Positions 9,222 through 17,241 of a DNA stretch of 64,000 nt are shown here, piece by piece. Source of the stretch: Runella sp. CRIBMP (GTDB lineage: Bacteria > Bacteroidota > Bacteroidia > Cytophagales > Spirosomataceae); NCBI RefSeq assembly GCF_009905605.1, contig NZ_JAAAKZ010000001.1, positions 806,001-870,000 on the forward strand, in the 5' to 3' direction. Positions within the stretch are counted from its first letter, which is position 1. Every line of letters starts with the position of its first letter. The notes below the pieces were generated by a model. The model did no database searches, was not told where the DNA came from, and saw only the letters and a list, made by a program, of their open reading frames with translations. A program made the position numbers and the translations under genes.

Positions 9222-9899
9222 TTAAAAAATTATATTGAGTGGGTCGCCATTTTCAGTGAATAGTACATTGCTCAAATGCCCGATTTCGGCGTAGCCGTTG
9301 GGGTCAAATTTTAAATCTTTAAAAATGGCCTCAATTTCGTAGGCCTGCACGCGGCGGTGAAAGGGCTTGAGTGTACCGCCGTATTCGCCAGCCCCTACGG
9401 CGGGATTCCATTGTAAATGGGCATCGACAATCGTGCCGCGCGGAGCCATGATGCCGGGGTTGCCCAAGCCTCTGAAATCATAACGCTCGGGATGGTCAAG
9501 TCCTAGGGCGTGCCCGAATTCGTGGGCGGCGGTGGTAGAGTCCCCCAAATTGTCGGACGTAATCCAGTGCCCGACGTTGTCGCCTAAACCAAAGCCCATG
9601 AACGAACGGGTAACGTGGTTTTGGACTTCTAGGCGAATGAAATTGTAACGAAAATTGGCGTTTTTTATGGCTAACTGAATCACTTCTTCAAAGCTAACCA
9701 CTTCATAATCAATTCGTATGTTAACATCGTAGGCCTCGCCTTCGATGTTAACACATGCTTGGGGTTCGTGGTACATGTCACGAATTTCGGCAGCTATTTT
9801 TTTTGCTAAATCTTCCGTGGCTTGGGTGCCATAAAAGATAAGTTTGGCAGAGATGGTAACGATTTTACTTCGTTCGTTTCGGATTGCTAAAGCGGCCAT
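9222..9899 (-). CDS. M10-like (matrixin-type) zinc metallopeptidase, no signal peptide
   Basis: A 225-residue protein carrying the extended metzincin zinc motif HEFGHALGLDH (residues 126-136) and a Met-turn-like segment PGIMAPRG about 20 residues later. This places it with M10/matrixin-like peptidases. Matrixins are normally secreted with a propeptide, but no signal peptide or cysteine switch is visible here: the N-terminus MAALAIRNERSKIVTISAKL is charged. It may therefore act in the cytoplasm or leave by another route. Catalysis is predicted from the motif; the substrate is unknown. Confidence 0.8.
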   Translation of the reverse strand: MAALAIRNERSKIVTISAKLIFYGTQATEDLAKKIAAEIRDMYHEPQACVNIEGEAYDVNIRIDYEVVSFEEVIQLAIKNANFRYNFIRLEVQNHVTRSFMGFGLGDNVGHWITSDNLGDSTTAAHEFGHALGLDHPERYDFRGLGNPGIMAPRGTIVDAHLQWNPAVGAGEYGGTLKPFHRRVQAYEIEAIFKDLKFDPNGYAEIGHLSNVLFTENGDPLNIIF

Positions 9900-9929
9900 T
9901 TTATGGATTTTAAGAGCAATTCTTAAACG

Positions 9930-9993
9930 AAAAAAAGCCCTGAACCATATAAGGCATTAAAGGAAATCTAATATTTAGGCCTTATATGGTTCA
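9930..9993 (-). terminator. Rho-independent terminator overlapping the end of the pirin gene
   Basis: Arms at 9941-9955 and 9979-9993 form a perfect 15-bp stem with a 23-base loop, followed in the minus direction by GGGC and a run of seven T. The upstream arm is made from the last codons of the pirin gene (the EPYKA end), so the coding end doubles as half of the terminator. Confidence 0.75.
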
Positions 9994-10676
9994 AGAGGTA
10001 CTTCCAATAAAAAGAGAATGGCGTCGTTGGAAAGGGCCTCAAAATCAACCGTGTCTACTCCTTGAAGGGCAAGTCCGTCGCGGGGGTGGAGCAGGCGGTT
10101 TTGCACTTCAAAAGCGCCCTTAATAACAAATACAAAAATCCCATGCGTATCGGGATGTTGCACTTCATAAATCCCTTCTTCCCGCCCACCGAATTGACCA
10201 ATGTATGCCCTTGTTTGGGTGTAAAGAAGAGGGAGTAATTGATTTTTTTGTTGGAAATCAAACGATTTTTGGATTAAACTGGCCGTAAATTCTTGCTCAT
10301 TTCCCGTGAGCCAAATCTGTAAAAAATTGACCAATTCGTCAGGATACGGATTGGTGATTTCGTACTCCATACCCTGGGCTGCGGAGAAAATTTGCACCTG
10401 TCCTGCTTCTACAAAACCAGTCTCGCCTAAGCTGTTATGGTATTCGATAGCTCCCAACAGCGGCAGCAAAATCACCTCTGTATTTTCATCCACCTGCATT
10501 TTAAGGCTTTTTTGGGCAGCGAGGGTATCGTCATTAAAAACCCTCAATCGGCCAAACGGCTGACGGTGCTCGCTATGGTATGCCCCAAAATTGAAGCCAT
10601 GAAAACTCCGAAACCAATCGGTTTGAGAACAGCCGCGTTGGTCGGCCAAAAAAATCGTTGCTTCAATTTGGGTCAT
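9975..10676 (-). CDS. Pirin family / bicupin protein (quercetin 2,3-dioxygenase-like)
   Basis: A 233-residue protein from the ATG at 10676 (MTQIEATIFLADQRG), which is where pirin homology begins; a GTG at 10730 would add 18 residues and overlap the upstream gene. The first cupin has the usual FRSFHGFNFGAYHSEHRQPFG stretch with metal-binding His candidates, then LPLLGAIEYHNSLGETGFVEAGQVQIFSAAQGMEYEITNP. The second half is a degenerate cupin (GIYEVQHPDTHGIFVFVIKGAFEVQNRLLHPRDGLALQGVDTVDFEALSNDAILFLLEVP). Bacterial pirins are iron proteins, some with quercetinase activity. It sits just downstream of the dioxygenase-like gene on the same strand and ends in its own terminator. Confidence 0.85.
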   Translation of the reverse strand: MTQIEATIFLADQRGCSQTDWFRSFHGFNFGAYHSEHRQPFGRLRVFNDDTLAAQKSLKMQVDENTEVILLPLLGAIEYHNSLGETGFVEAGQVQIFSAAQGMEYEITNPYPDELVNFLQIWLTGNEQEFTASLIQKSFDFQQKNQLLPLLYTQTRAYIGQFGGREEGIYEVQHPDTHGIFVFVIKGAFEVQNRLLHPRDGLALQGVDTVDFEALSNDAILFLLEVPLEPYKA

Positions 10677-10722
10677 TTCTGTCAGAGTTTTTTTCTTGAA
10701 TAAAAGAGGCCTGGCAAAATCA

Positions 10723-11452
10723 TTAGGCACTGACCACTATGGTATGCGTTAAGGCGTACCCGTTGGCTACGCTGCCCGTTATGGTAGCCATTTCATTGGC
10801 AAAACCATCGCTGAAAACGTTGTCTCTTTCGTTGGTCGTATCGGCTTTTCCTTTGGTATAAAAATTGGTGGCAGTGGTAAAGACCGTATCACATACTGCC
10901 GCAGGAAAGGCGATTTGCGTAACCAATATCGATTTGCCGGCAGCATTGTAAATGTGTACGTGAATGTGCACCGCACGGCCCGAATACCAGCCCGGAAAGA
11001 TGGTCGTAAAACCCACGTTTCCGCTTGCGTCCGTTACCTGACGGCCCCGCAAAAAATGAACCGCCGTGTAATTGATACTTTGCATACCCGTTCCGCCGTA
11101 TTCTGAGTAACTGCCGGCGGCATCGCAATGCCAAATATCTACCAAAGCACCTTCCAGGGCTTTACAATCATTGGCTTTATTTCGGATGCTAATCGTTGCA
11201 GTCATCGGAACACCCGTACGGTCAGAGCGAATGTCTTTTAGTACCAGTGAGCTGGGGGTTTTGGTGGGGAAAGGTCCTGCGGTCTCGGAAGGAGTAACGT
11301 CGCAAGTGCCGCCCGTGGTGCCATTGAGTAGACCCCGTGGTGGTGGTGGTAGTAGGATCAACGTCCGTTTTGCTGCAAGCTCCCACCAATGGCGTGACGG
11401 CGGCAATTCCCAAAAATGATAAACTCTTTTTCAAAAAATCCTTGCGTTCCAT
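10723..11452 (-). pseudogene. Intradiol ring-cleavage dioxygenase-like lipoprotein, frameshifted
   Basis: The N-terminus in one frame (start 11452) reads a lipoprotein signal, FLGIAAVTPLVGACSKTDVDP, then a poly-Thr tract. The rest of the protein is one frame over. That frame carries the intradiol dioxygenase features TPSETAGPFP, WHCDAAGSYSEYGG (iron-ligand Tyr) and GWYSGRAVHIHVHI (Tyr, His, His ligands), as in protocatechuate 3,4-dioxygenase beta-like proteins. The shift lies at the four-base run 11333-11336 (CCCC on the plus strand); removing one base joins the frames as TTTTTGLLNGTTGG. Either the gene is truly broken or there is a one-base sequencing error. If intact, it would be an exported aromatic-ring dioxygenase-like protein of about 242 residues. 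Confidence 0.8.
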
Positions 11453-11739
11453 GTTCTTATAAATTTTTAGAGAGGGGTGATTGTTTACCTCTCTTTATAC
11501 GTTCAAACCTGCACTTTCGTTGTGGTAAAGGCTGTATTTGAGGTGAATAGGATGTTTTCTGCGGTAAATGTGAGGGTAAAGTTTAACCCCTAAATCTCTG
11601 ATAGATGGGGTTTTGTGGATGCTGGAGTTAATTAACAAACCATACGCTGTAACCCAAAAAACGTGTAAAAGTGATGGAAATTTGAAGTAAAGAAGCAGAA
11701 TGTAACGGAGAAAAGGGGAGGGTTATGCTTCGGTTATTT

Positions 11740-12435
11740 TTAGCCTTTAAACAACCGAAAAAACTCTTTCTCGTAACTATTGCCAATCGGAATCTCTTCG
11801 CCTGCCAGCGTAATGAGCCTATTACGGACATTTTCAACGCGGCGAAAAGGCACAATAAACGAGCGATGTACCCGTATAAAATCCTGCACCGGTAGCTTCT
11901 CCATGATTCCTTTCATGGTCATGCGCGCTACGACGGGTTTGCTACCTTCAAGGTGGATTTTGAGGTAATCGTCCAGTCCTTCAATAAAAACAATGTCGGT
12001 AAAAGCGATTTTGTAAACGCTGTAATCAGCTTTGATAAACAAATACTGGGGCGGATCGGGTGCTTCTGACTTTTGCAGAAACTGCTGATAGTCTTTGGCT
12101 TTATGAACCGATTGCACAAAACGCTCGAACGTAAAAGGCTTCAATAGATAGTCAATGGCGCTCAAATTAAAGCCCTCTACGGCGTACTCGGCGTAGGCCG
12201 TCGTAAAAATCACCATCGCATCTTGCGGAATGGCCTTATAAAATTCAATGCCCGACATAGACGGCATGTTGATGTCCAAAAAAAGCAAATCGACGGTGTT
12301 TGCAGTGAGATAATCAAAGGCTTCGTCGGTGCGGGAAAATGTTTGTTGAAGGTCAACAAAATCCACTTGACCGCAGAAATGCGTAATCACGCGGAGGGCA
12401 GGCGGCTCGTCGTCTAAGGCAATGGCTTTGAGCAT
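11740..12435 (-). CDS. LytTR-type response regulator
   Basis: 231 residues: an N-terminal receiver domain (acidic pocket DDEPPA at 8-13, phospho-acceptor Asp54 in LLFLDINMPS, switch Thr in FTTAYAEYA, Lys in LLKPF) and a C-terminal LytTR DNA-binding domain (about 130-231; VFIEGLDDYLKIHLEG, FIRVHRSFIVPFRRVENV). It is the cognate partner of the kinase encoded 5 bases upstream on the same strand, so they form a two-gene operon. Targets are unknown. The 285 bases downstream to the dioxygenase gene hold nothing I recognise. Confidence 0.92.
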   Translation of the reverse strand: MLKAIALDDEPPALRVITHFCGQVDFVDLQQTFSRTDEAFDYLTANTVDLLFLDINMPSMSGIEFYKAIPQDAMVIFTTAYAEYAVEGFNLSAIDYLLKPFTFERFVQSVHKAKDYQQFLQKSEAPDPPQYLFIKADYSVYKIAFTDIVFIEGLDDYLKIHLEGSKPVVARMTMKGIMEKLPVQDFIRVHRSFIVPFRRVENVRNRLITLAGEEIPIGNSYEKEFFRLFKG

Positions 12436-12440
12436 GTTGC

Positions 12441-13550
12441 TTACAATTCAATGGTTAAATCTACCGTAAAACTTTCGGGAACATCCGTAATGGTCAGCAA
12501 ATGTTTGGCAGGATACATCAGTTGCAGTCGTGTTTGGGTATTCTCAATACCGATGCCGCTGGAAGTTTCTTCGTCGTAAAACACCCGTACTTTTTTATTG
12601 AACGTACGTAAATGTAAACGATTTTCGACAATAGAAAGCTGAATCTGTACCAGTGATTTTTCCTGCGGATTGACGCCGTATTTGAACGCATTTTCGATGA
12701 ATGAAATCAAAATCAACGGTGCAATTTGCTGGCCGTTGGGCTTGCCCGTGATGCTAAAATCGACGGTCACGGTATCGTCTAGTCGCAATTGTTGCAAGGC
12801 TACGTAGTTTTCAACGTACGAAAATTCCTTGGCCAAAGGCACCCAATCGGTATCGGCCTCCCGCATGACGTACCGCATGAGCGACGAAAGTTTGACCACG
12901 GCATCGGCGGTTTTGGACGACTGCTCAATGGCCAGCGAGTAGATGGTGTTGAGCGTGTTGAACAAAAAATGCGGGTTGATTTGAGCCTTCAAAAATGACA
13001 ATTCGGTGTTGAGCTTTTGGCGTTCGGTTTCCCGCAAACGGTCGTTGATACGTAACGAAAGCGAAACAAACACCCCCACCAAAAACAAAAAAAGCGCATG
13101 GCTCAGCTCAAAGCCAAAAGGCGGTTTTTCTTGGTTAGCTCTCTGGGCAGGCGGGGGCATGTGCAGGGCTTGAACGTCAAATTTAGGCGGAAGTGGGTGG
13201 GCGGTTTTAAGTTCTGAAGGCGATGGCTCTGCAGGGGCGGTGTGGTGAGGGATTAAATCTTGGCGGTCTACCGACACGAGCATCAATACCACGACCCCAA
13301 AGCACACAATCGTACTTCCTGCATAAAAAACGTACTTTTTGGCAAAATAGAACCTAGGAATTAGGACGTAATAATTCAGGTAAAAAAATCCAAGCATGAA
13401 TAGATAAGCCAGCAGGTTGGTCCGTTCGTGGGGATTGTGCGCGATCTCGGCTATTTGAGAAAAGCCTTTTGGCGCAAAAATATAGGGCAAGGCCAAAAAC
13501 GATACACCACATAAAAGATGAATCGCGATGGTCCAATAGGTTCTGTTCAT
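12441..13550 (-). CDS. LytS/YehU-type sensor histidine kinase
   Basis: About 369 residues from the ATG at 13550 (MNRTYWTIAIHLL); the frame extends to 13586, but the added residues precede a clean membrane segment and look non-coding. Four hydrophobic segments span about 1-180, interrupted by a proline-rich loop. The His_kinase domain (PF06580 type) follows with phospho-acceptor His in LKAQINPHFLFNTLN and an HATPase-like N-box (LISFIENAFKYG). There is no recognisable periplasmic ligand domain, so the signal is probably sensed in the membrane. It is followed immediately by its LytTR partner. Confidence 0.92.
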   Translation of the reverse strand: MNRTYWTIAIHLLCGVSFLALPYIFAPKGFSQIAEIAHNPHERTNLLAYLFMLGFFYLNYYVLIPRFYFAKKYVFYAGSTIVCFGVVVLMLVSVDRQDLIPHHTAPAEPSPSELKTAHPLPPKFDVQALHMPPPAQRANQEKPPFGFELSHALFLFLVGVFVSLSLRINDRLRETERQKLNTELSFLKAQINPHFLFNTLNTIYSLAIEQSSKTADAVVKLSSLMRYVMREADTDWVPLAKEFSYVENYVALQQLRLDDTVTVDFSITGKPNGQQIAPLILISFIENAFKYGVNPQEKSLVQIQLSIVENRLHLRTFNKKVRVFYDEETSSGIGIENTQTRLQLMYPAKHLLTITDVPESFTVDLTIEL

Positions 13551-13729
13551 TGGCAGGGATAATTTGGGTTGAAAGGTAAAAAACAAAGCCCTGGGCGCGA
13601 AATTTTTGAGGTGATAAAGTAGAATCCGTAGGTGAAACAGCTTGTATCACCGAAAAAACACGGAGATTTGGACGCTGGAAGACAATCCCTTGCTAAACTC
13701 ACCTAACATTCAACTTTATATTCACTCGT

Positions 13730-14302
13730 ATGGCCAACGAAGTAATTATTCAAATTAGCAGCAAACTTAAAGACTATCGCAAGTCCAAAGGGATTACCAT
13801 TCAGCAGCTCGCCGACCGTGCGCAGGTAAGCAAGGGCCTGATTTCTCAAATCGAAAACAACCGGACCATTCCCTCGTTGTTGGTGCTCATCAATTTGATT
13901 CGTTCGCTCGGCGTGGATTTGAACGACTTTTTTGCCGATGTAGAGCAGGCCTCCGAAAGCAAAGTGGTGGTGAAACGCAACGAAGATTATCAAAAGTTTG
14001 AAAAGGAACAATCAAAAGGGTTTGTCTACAAACGCGTGATGACGCGCACCATTCAGAGCTTGCCCACCGACATCGTTTTGTTGGAATTGGCCCCCAAAGC
14101 TACCCGCTCTTTTATGGTCAAAACCAACGCGTTTGAATATAAATACATCATCAGCGGGTACGTAGAATATACCGTTGGCGACCAAAAATATACCTTGCAA
14201 GCAGGAGATTCCATCTTCTTTGATGCCAACCTACCGCATAAACCAACCAACATCGGAGATACCACCGCTACCATGCTGGTTATGTATTTTTTCAAGGAAT
14301 AG
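13730..14302 (+). CDS. XRE family regulator with C-terminal cupin domain
   Basis: 190 residues. Residues about 8-65 are a helix-turn-helix of the XRE/Cro type (GITIQQLADRAQVSKGLISQIENNRTIPSLLVLINLIRSLGV). Residues about 110-188 form a cupin_2 domain (YKYIISGYVEYTVGDQKYTLQAGDSIFFDANLPHKPTNIG). HTH-cupin proteins often sense small carboxylates or sugars and repress nearby catabolic genes. The gene is divergent from the kinase operon with about 180 bases between them, so the shared upstream region could be its operator; no palindrome stands out. Confidence 0.92.
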   Translation: MANEVIIQISSKLKDYRKSKGITIQQLADRAQVSKGLISQIENNRTIPSLLVLINLIRSLGVDLNDFFADVEQASESKVVVKRNEDYQKFEKEQSKGFVYKRVMTRTIQSLPTDIVLLELAPKATRSFMVKTNAFEYKYIISGYVEYTVGDQKYTLQAGDSIFFDANLPHKPTNIGDTTATMLVMYFFKE

Positions 14303-14386
14303 CGCAAATGCCGATTTTATTTTGTTGCTTGTGGTTGCTCATCAATCAAAAGGCATTGATGTTGTCTACACTCAAACGCTTTTCTA

Positions 14387-14635
14387 ATGAATAACTTAAT
14401 TTATGTACTGATTGTGGGTGCCATAGCTGGCTGGATAGCTGGTGAAATCAAACGTGGTTTCGGCTATGGTTTGTTCGGCAATATCCTTGTGGGTATTCTC
14501 GGTGCGTTTGTTGGAAATTGGCTTTTTGCTCAATTAGGTGTTTCGCTCGGAGCGGGCTTAGTTGGGGTTATTCTAACCGCCGTTATTGGGGCGTTGGTCT
14601 TACTTTTTGTGGTAGGACTTGTCAAGCGACGATAG
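14387..14635 (+). CDS. GlsB/YeaQ/YmgE family stress-response membrane protein
   Basis: An 82-residue, three-helix inner-membrane protein. The family pattern is plain: IYVLIVGAIAGWIAGEI, then a glycine-rich GFGYGLFGNILVGILGAFVGNWLF, then VGVILTAVIGALVLLFVVGLVKRR. Members are small transglycosylase-associated or general-stress proteins of unclear function. It is followed 22 bases later by a strong terminator. Confidence 0.9.
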   Translation: MNNLIYVLIVGAIAGWIAGEIKRGFGYGLFGNILVGILGAFVGNWLFAQLGVSLGAGLVGVILTAVIGALVLLFVVGLVKRR

Positions 14636-14657
14636 TATACAGAAAAAATTATCTTAT

Positions 14658-14692
14658 AAATAGCCGGCCCGTTGCCGGCTATTTGTGTTTTT
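14658..14692 (+). terminator. Rho-independent terminator after the GlsB-like gene
   Basis: An 11-bp perfect stem (14658-14668 with 14674-14684; core TAGCCGGC) and 5-base loop CCGTT, followed by GTGTTTTT. It would end transcription of the GlsB-like gene before the M28 peptidase gene. Confidence 0.85.
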
Positions 14693-14774
14693 GATGGGTC
14701 TTAAAATGAAAAGAGTTGCTTTGATAGTGCGGAGTTCACTTTATCTTTGCCGCCGTTATTTACCCATTTACTTC

Positions 14775-15713
14775 ATGAAACACTCATTCTTTTTACCCTT
14801 GTTTTTTGCTTCAGTTCTCCTTTTCGGGCAATCTCCCCGAATCGATGCCAACCGTGTGGCCAAGCATATCAATTATTTAGCTTCCGATAAAATGAAGGGG
14901 CGCGGAACGGGCAGCAAAGAAAACGCCAAAGCGGCCAAGTACATCATCAAACAATTCAAAAAACTCGATTTAACCGCCTTGGGCACAGACGGCTACCGTC
15001 AGCCTTTTACGGCCAAAGTAAGGCGTATAGTTGTGCCCGACAGCATTCGACCGGCCAATAATGTCATCGGTTTTTTGGACAACGGTGCTCCTTATACCAT
15101 CGTCATTGGCGCGCATTATGACCACTTGGGCACGGGAACGCAGGGTAGCTCGCGGGATAAAGCGCCACAGGGAAAAATCCATAACGGCGCCGACGACAAC
15201 GCCTCGGGCGTGGCGGGGCTGTTGGAATTGGCCCGCTATTACGCCCAAAACAACATCAAAGAACCCTACAACTTTCTGTTTATTGCCTTTGGAGCCGAAG
15301 AACTGGGCTTGGTGGGGTCGCGGTATTTTGTGAATAATCCAACCTTGCCGTTGGATAAAATCCATTTTATGAGCAACATGGACATGATTGGCCGCTACAA
15401 TGCCGACCGGGGTGTGGGTATCGGCGGTTACGGAACAAGCGACGCCTGGCCAGAAGTGTTTAAAGAAGTGAAAGGAAGCGTTAAATTCTTTACCGACCGT
15501 TCGGGGAGCGGAGGGGCCGACCATGCGTCTTTTTATGCCAAAAAAGTGCCCGTGCTGTTTTTCCACACAGGCGGCCACGACGACTACCACATGCCCACCG
15601 ACGACCCCGAAAAAATTGATATTCCATCTGCCGTCGGGATTCTGGATATTCATATTCAGCTGATTGAAAACGCAATGAAGTTGCCCAAGTTGGGGTACAC
15701 CGAAGTGAAGTAG
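14775..15713 (+). CDS. M28 family zinc aminopeptidase, secreted
   Basis: 312 residues from the ATG at 14775, which gives a clean signal peptide (MKHSFFLPLFFASVLLFG). The longer frame from 14685 begins inside the upstream terminator and is unlikely. Conserved co-catalytic zinc motifs are present: GAHYDHLG, GADDNASGVAGLLELAR, FGAEELGLVGSRYF, SNMDMIGR and HTGGHDDYHMPTDD. M28 peptidases remove N-terminal residues from peptides in the periplasm or outside the cell. The gene is monocistronic and is followed by an inverted-repeat element. Confidence 0.93.
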   Translation: MKHSFFLPLFFASVLLFGQSPRIDANRVAKHINYLASDKMKGRGTGSKENAKAAKYIIKQFKKLDLTALGTDGYRQPFTAKVRRIVVPDSIRPANNVIGFLDNGAPYTIVIGAHYDHLGTGTQGSSRDKAPQGKIHNGADDNASGVAGLLELARYYAQNNIKEPYNFLFIAFGAEELGLVGSRYFVNNPTLPLDKIHFMSNMDMIGRYNADRGVGIGGYGTSDAWPEVFKEVKGSVKFFTDRSGSGGADHASFYAKKVPVLFFHTGGHDDYHMPTDDPEKIDIPSAVGILDIHIQLIENAMKLPKLGYTEVK

Positions 15714-15731
15714 GTTTCAAGGTCGGCACTC

Positions 15732-15798
15732 AACGTCGGCGAGGTTATAAACCTCGCCGACGTTATGATGTTATAAAGGTCTAAACCTCGCCGACGTT
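15732..15798. repeat. Inverted plus direct copies of ACCTCGCCGACGTT
   Basis: Three copies of a 14-base GC-rich unit sit between the M28 peptidase and the next gene. The first (15732-15745) is inverted relative to the second (15751-15764), forming a 14-bp perfect hairpin with loop TATAA. A third direct copy lies at 15785-15798. There is no T-run directly after the hairpin, so it looks more like a REP-type palindromic element than a plain terminator. Confidence 0.8.
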
Positions 15799-15858
15799 AT
15801 AATTCACCCACAACTTGCTTTATACCAAAGTAATCTAACTTCAACCTAATTTACGATA

Positions 15859-17151
15859 ATGCATCCATTTCTAAGAACGCTCTCTGTGGCTGCCGCGTTG
15901 GTGACGGTAAGCGGTTTGGCCGCGTACAAAAGTGACGACACCACGGCTCCCAACGCTACAAAAACGACCACGGGCGTCATTCCTGCCACCGATATTAAAA
16001 TGCCCGCTGGCTTCTCCGCCACCATTTTGGCCGAAGATTTGGAAACGCCGCGCCACTTGGCGGTTTCGAAAGGCGGCGATATTTACGTTAAAATCAACAA
16101 ACTCAAAGACGGCAAGGCCATCTATCGCCTGCGCGACACCAACGGCGACGGAGCCATTGACGAAAAAGTGGGCTTCGGAGATTACAAAGGCTCGGGGATT
16201 TTTATTCGCGGGGGCTATCTGTATGCTTCTTCCAATACGGGCGTGTACCGGTACAAACTCAATGAAAAAGAGGAAGTGATTGACATGAACAATCCCGAGC
16301 AGATTGTGAAAGGATTGGTGAGCAAAGGCCGCGACGAAGCCAAAAATATTGCGGTCGATAACAACGGCTACGTGTACGTAAACGTAGGTTCTTACGACGA
16401 AACCTGCAAAGAAGCGGGCACCAACAAAGGCAAAATGCCGTGCCCATTGCTGGATTCGGTGGGCGGCATCTGGCGTTTCAAAGCCGATCAGCTTAATCAG
16501 CAGTATTCCGACGGCATTCGCTACGCCACGGGACTAAAAAACGTGGTAGGATTAGACTGGAATTCAGGCACTAATTCGTTGTTTGTGATGATGCACGGGC
16601 GCGGCAAGTTCCACGACGTTTTCCCGCAGTACTATACCCCTCAAGACAGCGAAAAACTCCCTGCCGAAACCATGTACGAGGTTCACGAAGGCGATGATGC
16701 CGGTTGGCCGTACGTGTACTATGACCCGTTCCAAAAGAAAAAAATCCTTTGCCCCGAATACGGCGGCGACGGTAAAAAAACGGGCGGCGAAAAAGCCATC
16801 AATCCTGTGGCCGATTTTCCGGCGCACATGGGCCCCAACGCCGTGCTTTTTTATACGGGAAAAATGTTTCCTGCTCGCTACAAAAACGGGGCGTTTATCG
16901 CTTTCCACGGCCAAGCTCCTAGCCTCAAAAAAGGCTACATGGTAGCCTTTGTGCCTTTCAAAAACGGTAAACCTTCGGGCCCTTGGGAGATTTTTGCCGA
17001 CAATTTTGCGGGTACCGACCTCGCCAAACCCACGGGACCCATTCAACACCGCCCCACGGGCCTCGCCCAAGGCCCTGATGGCTCGCTCTACGTCACCGAT
17101 GATTTGAACGGAACGCTCTACCGGATTGCTTATAAGGCTCCCAAAAAATAG
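15859..17151 (+). CDS. Sorbosone/glucose dehydrogenase-like (PQQ-type) beta-propeller protein
   Basis: A 430-residue exported protein of the sorbosone dehydrogenase family. After the N-terminal signal come propeller blades with the typical MPAGFSATILAEDLETPRHLAVSKGGDIYV start, an Asp-rich calcium-like loop (RDTNGDGAIDEKVGFGD) and the terminal GPIQHRPTGLAQGPDGSLYVTDDLNGTLYRI. The family fold binds PQQ and oxidises sugars, but many Bacteroidota members have no shown activity. The expected lipoprotein motif at the end of the signal reads SGLAAY rather than SGLAAC, so the lipid anchor may be lost. A bidirectional terminator follows. Confidence 0.88.
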   Translation: MHPFLRTLSVAAALVTVSGLAAYKSDDTTAPNATKTTTGVIPATDIKMPAGFSATILAEDLETPRHLAVSKGGDIYVKINKLKDGKAIYRLRDTNGDGAIDEKVGFGDYKGSGIFIRGGYLYASSNTGVYRYKLNEKEEVIDMNNPEQIVKGLVSKGRDEAKNIAVDNNGYVYVNVGSYDETCKEAGTNKGKMPCPLLDSVGGIWRFKADQLNQQYSDGIRYATGLKNVVGLDWNSGTNSLFVMMHGRGKFHDVFPQYYTPQDSEKLPAETMYEVHEGDDAGWPYVYYDPFQKKKILCPEYGGDGKKTGGEKAINPVADFPAHMGPNAVLFYTGKMFPARYKNGAFIAFHGQAPSLKKGYMVAFVPFKNGKPSGPWEIFADNFAGTDLAKPTGPIQHRPTGLAQGPDGSLYVTDDLNGTLYRIAYKAPKK

Positions 17152-17163
17152 GGTTGTATATAC

Positions 17164-17200
17164 AAAAAAGCGCACGCCATCACTGACGTGCGCTTTTTTT
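17164..17200. terminator. Bidirectional terminator between convergent genes
   Basis: A 7-bp GC-rich stem (GCGCACG at 17170-17176, CGTGCGC at 17187-17193) is flanked by A6 on the left and T7 on the right. It can serve both the dehydrogenase gene on the plus strand and the acetyltransferase gene on the minus strand. Confidence 0.8.
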
Positions 17201-17228
17201 ATGCGTTTGCGGGTGTTCTCACCCGCAA
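17194..17228. repeat. Terminator-linked hairpin repeat, copy 1 (GGTGTTCTCACC core)
   Basis: Starting in the T-run of the terminator, this 35-base stretch contains a 9-bp hairpin (17207-17215 with 17220-17228, loop TTCT). Almost the same 35 bases follow another terminator at 23832-23866. A hairpin with the same core and loop lies at 24067-24090 on the other strand. Confidence 0.65.
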
Positions 17229-17241
17229 TAGGGGGCAGGGC

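Noticed and set aside
14970-15653. Minus-strand open frame (227 codons)
   Set aside because: Antisense to the M28 peptidase gene, whose catalytic motifs are intact.
16564-17175. Minus-strand open frame (203 codons)
   Set aside because: Antisense to the sorbosone-dehydrogenase-like gene and crosses its terminator.
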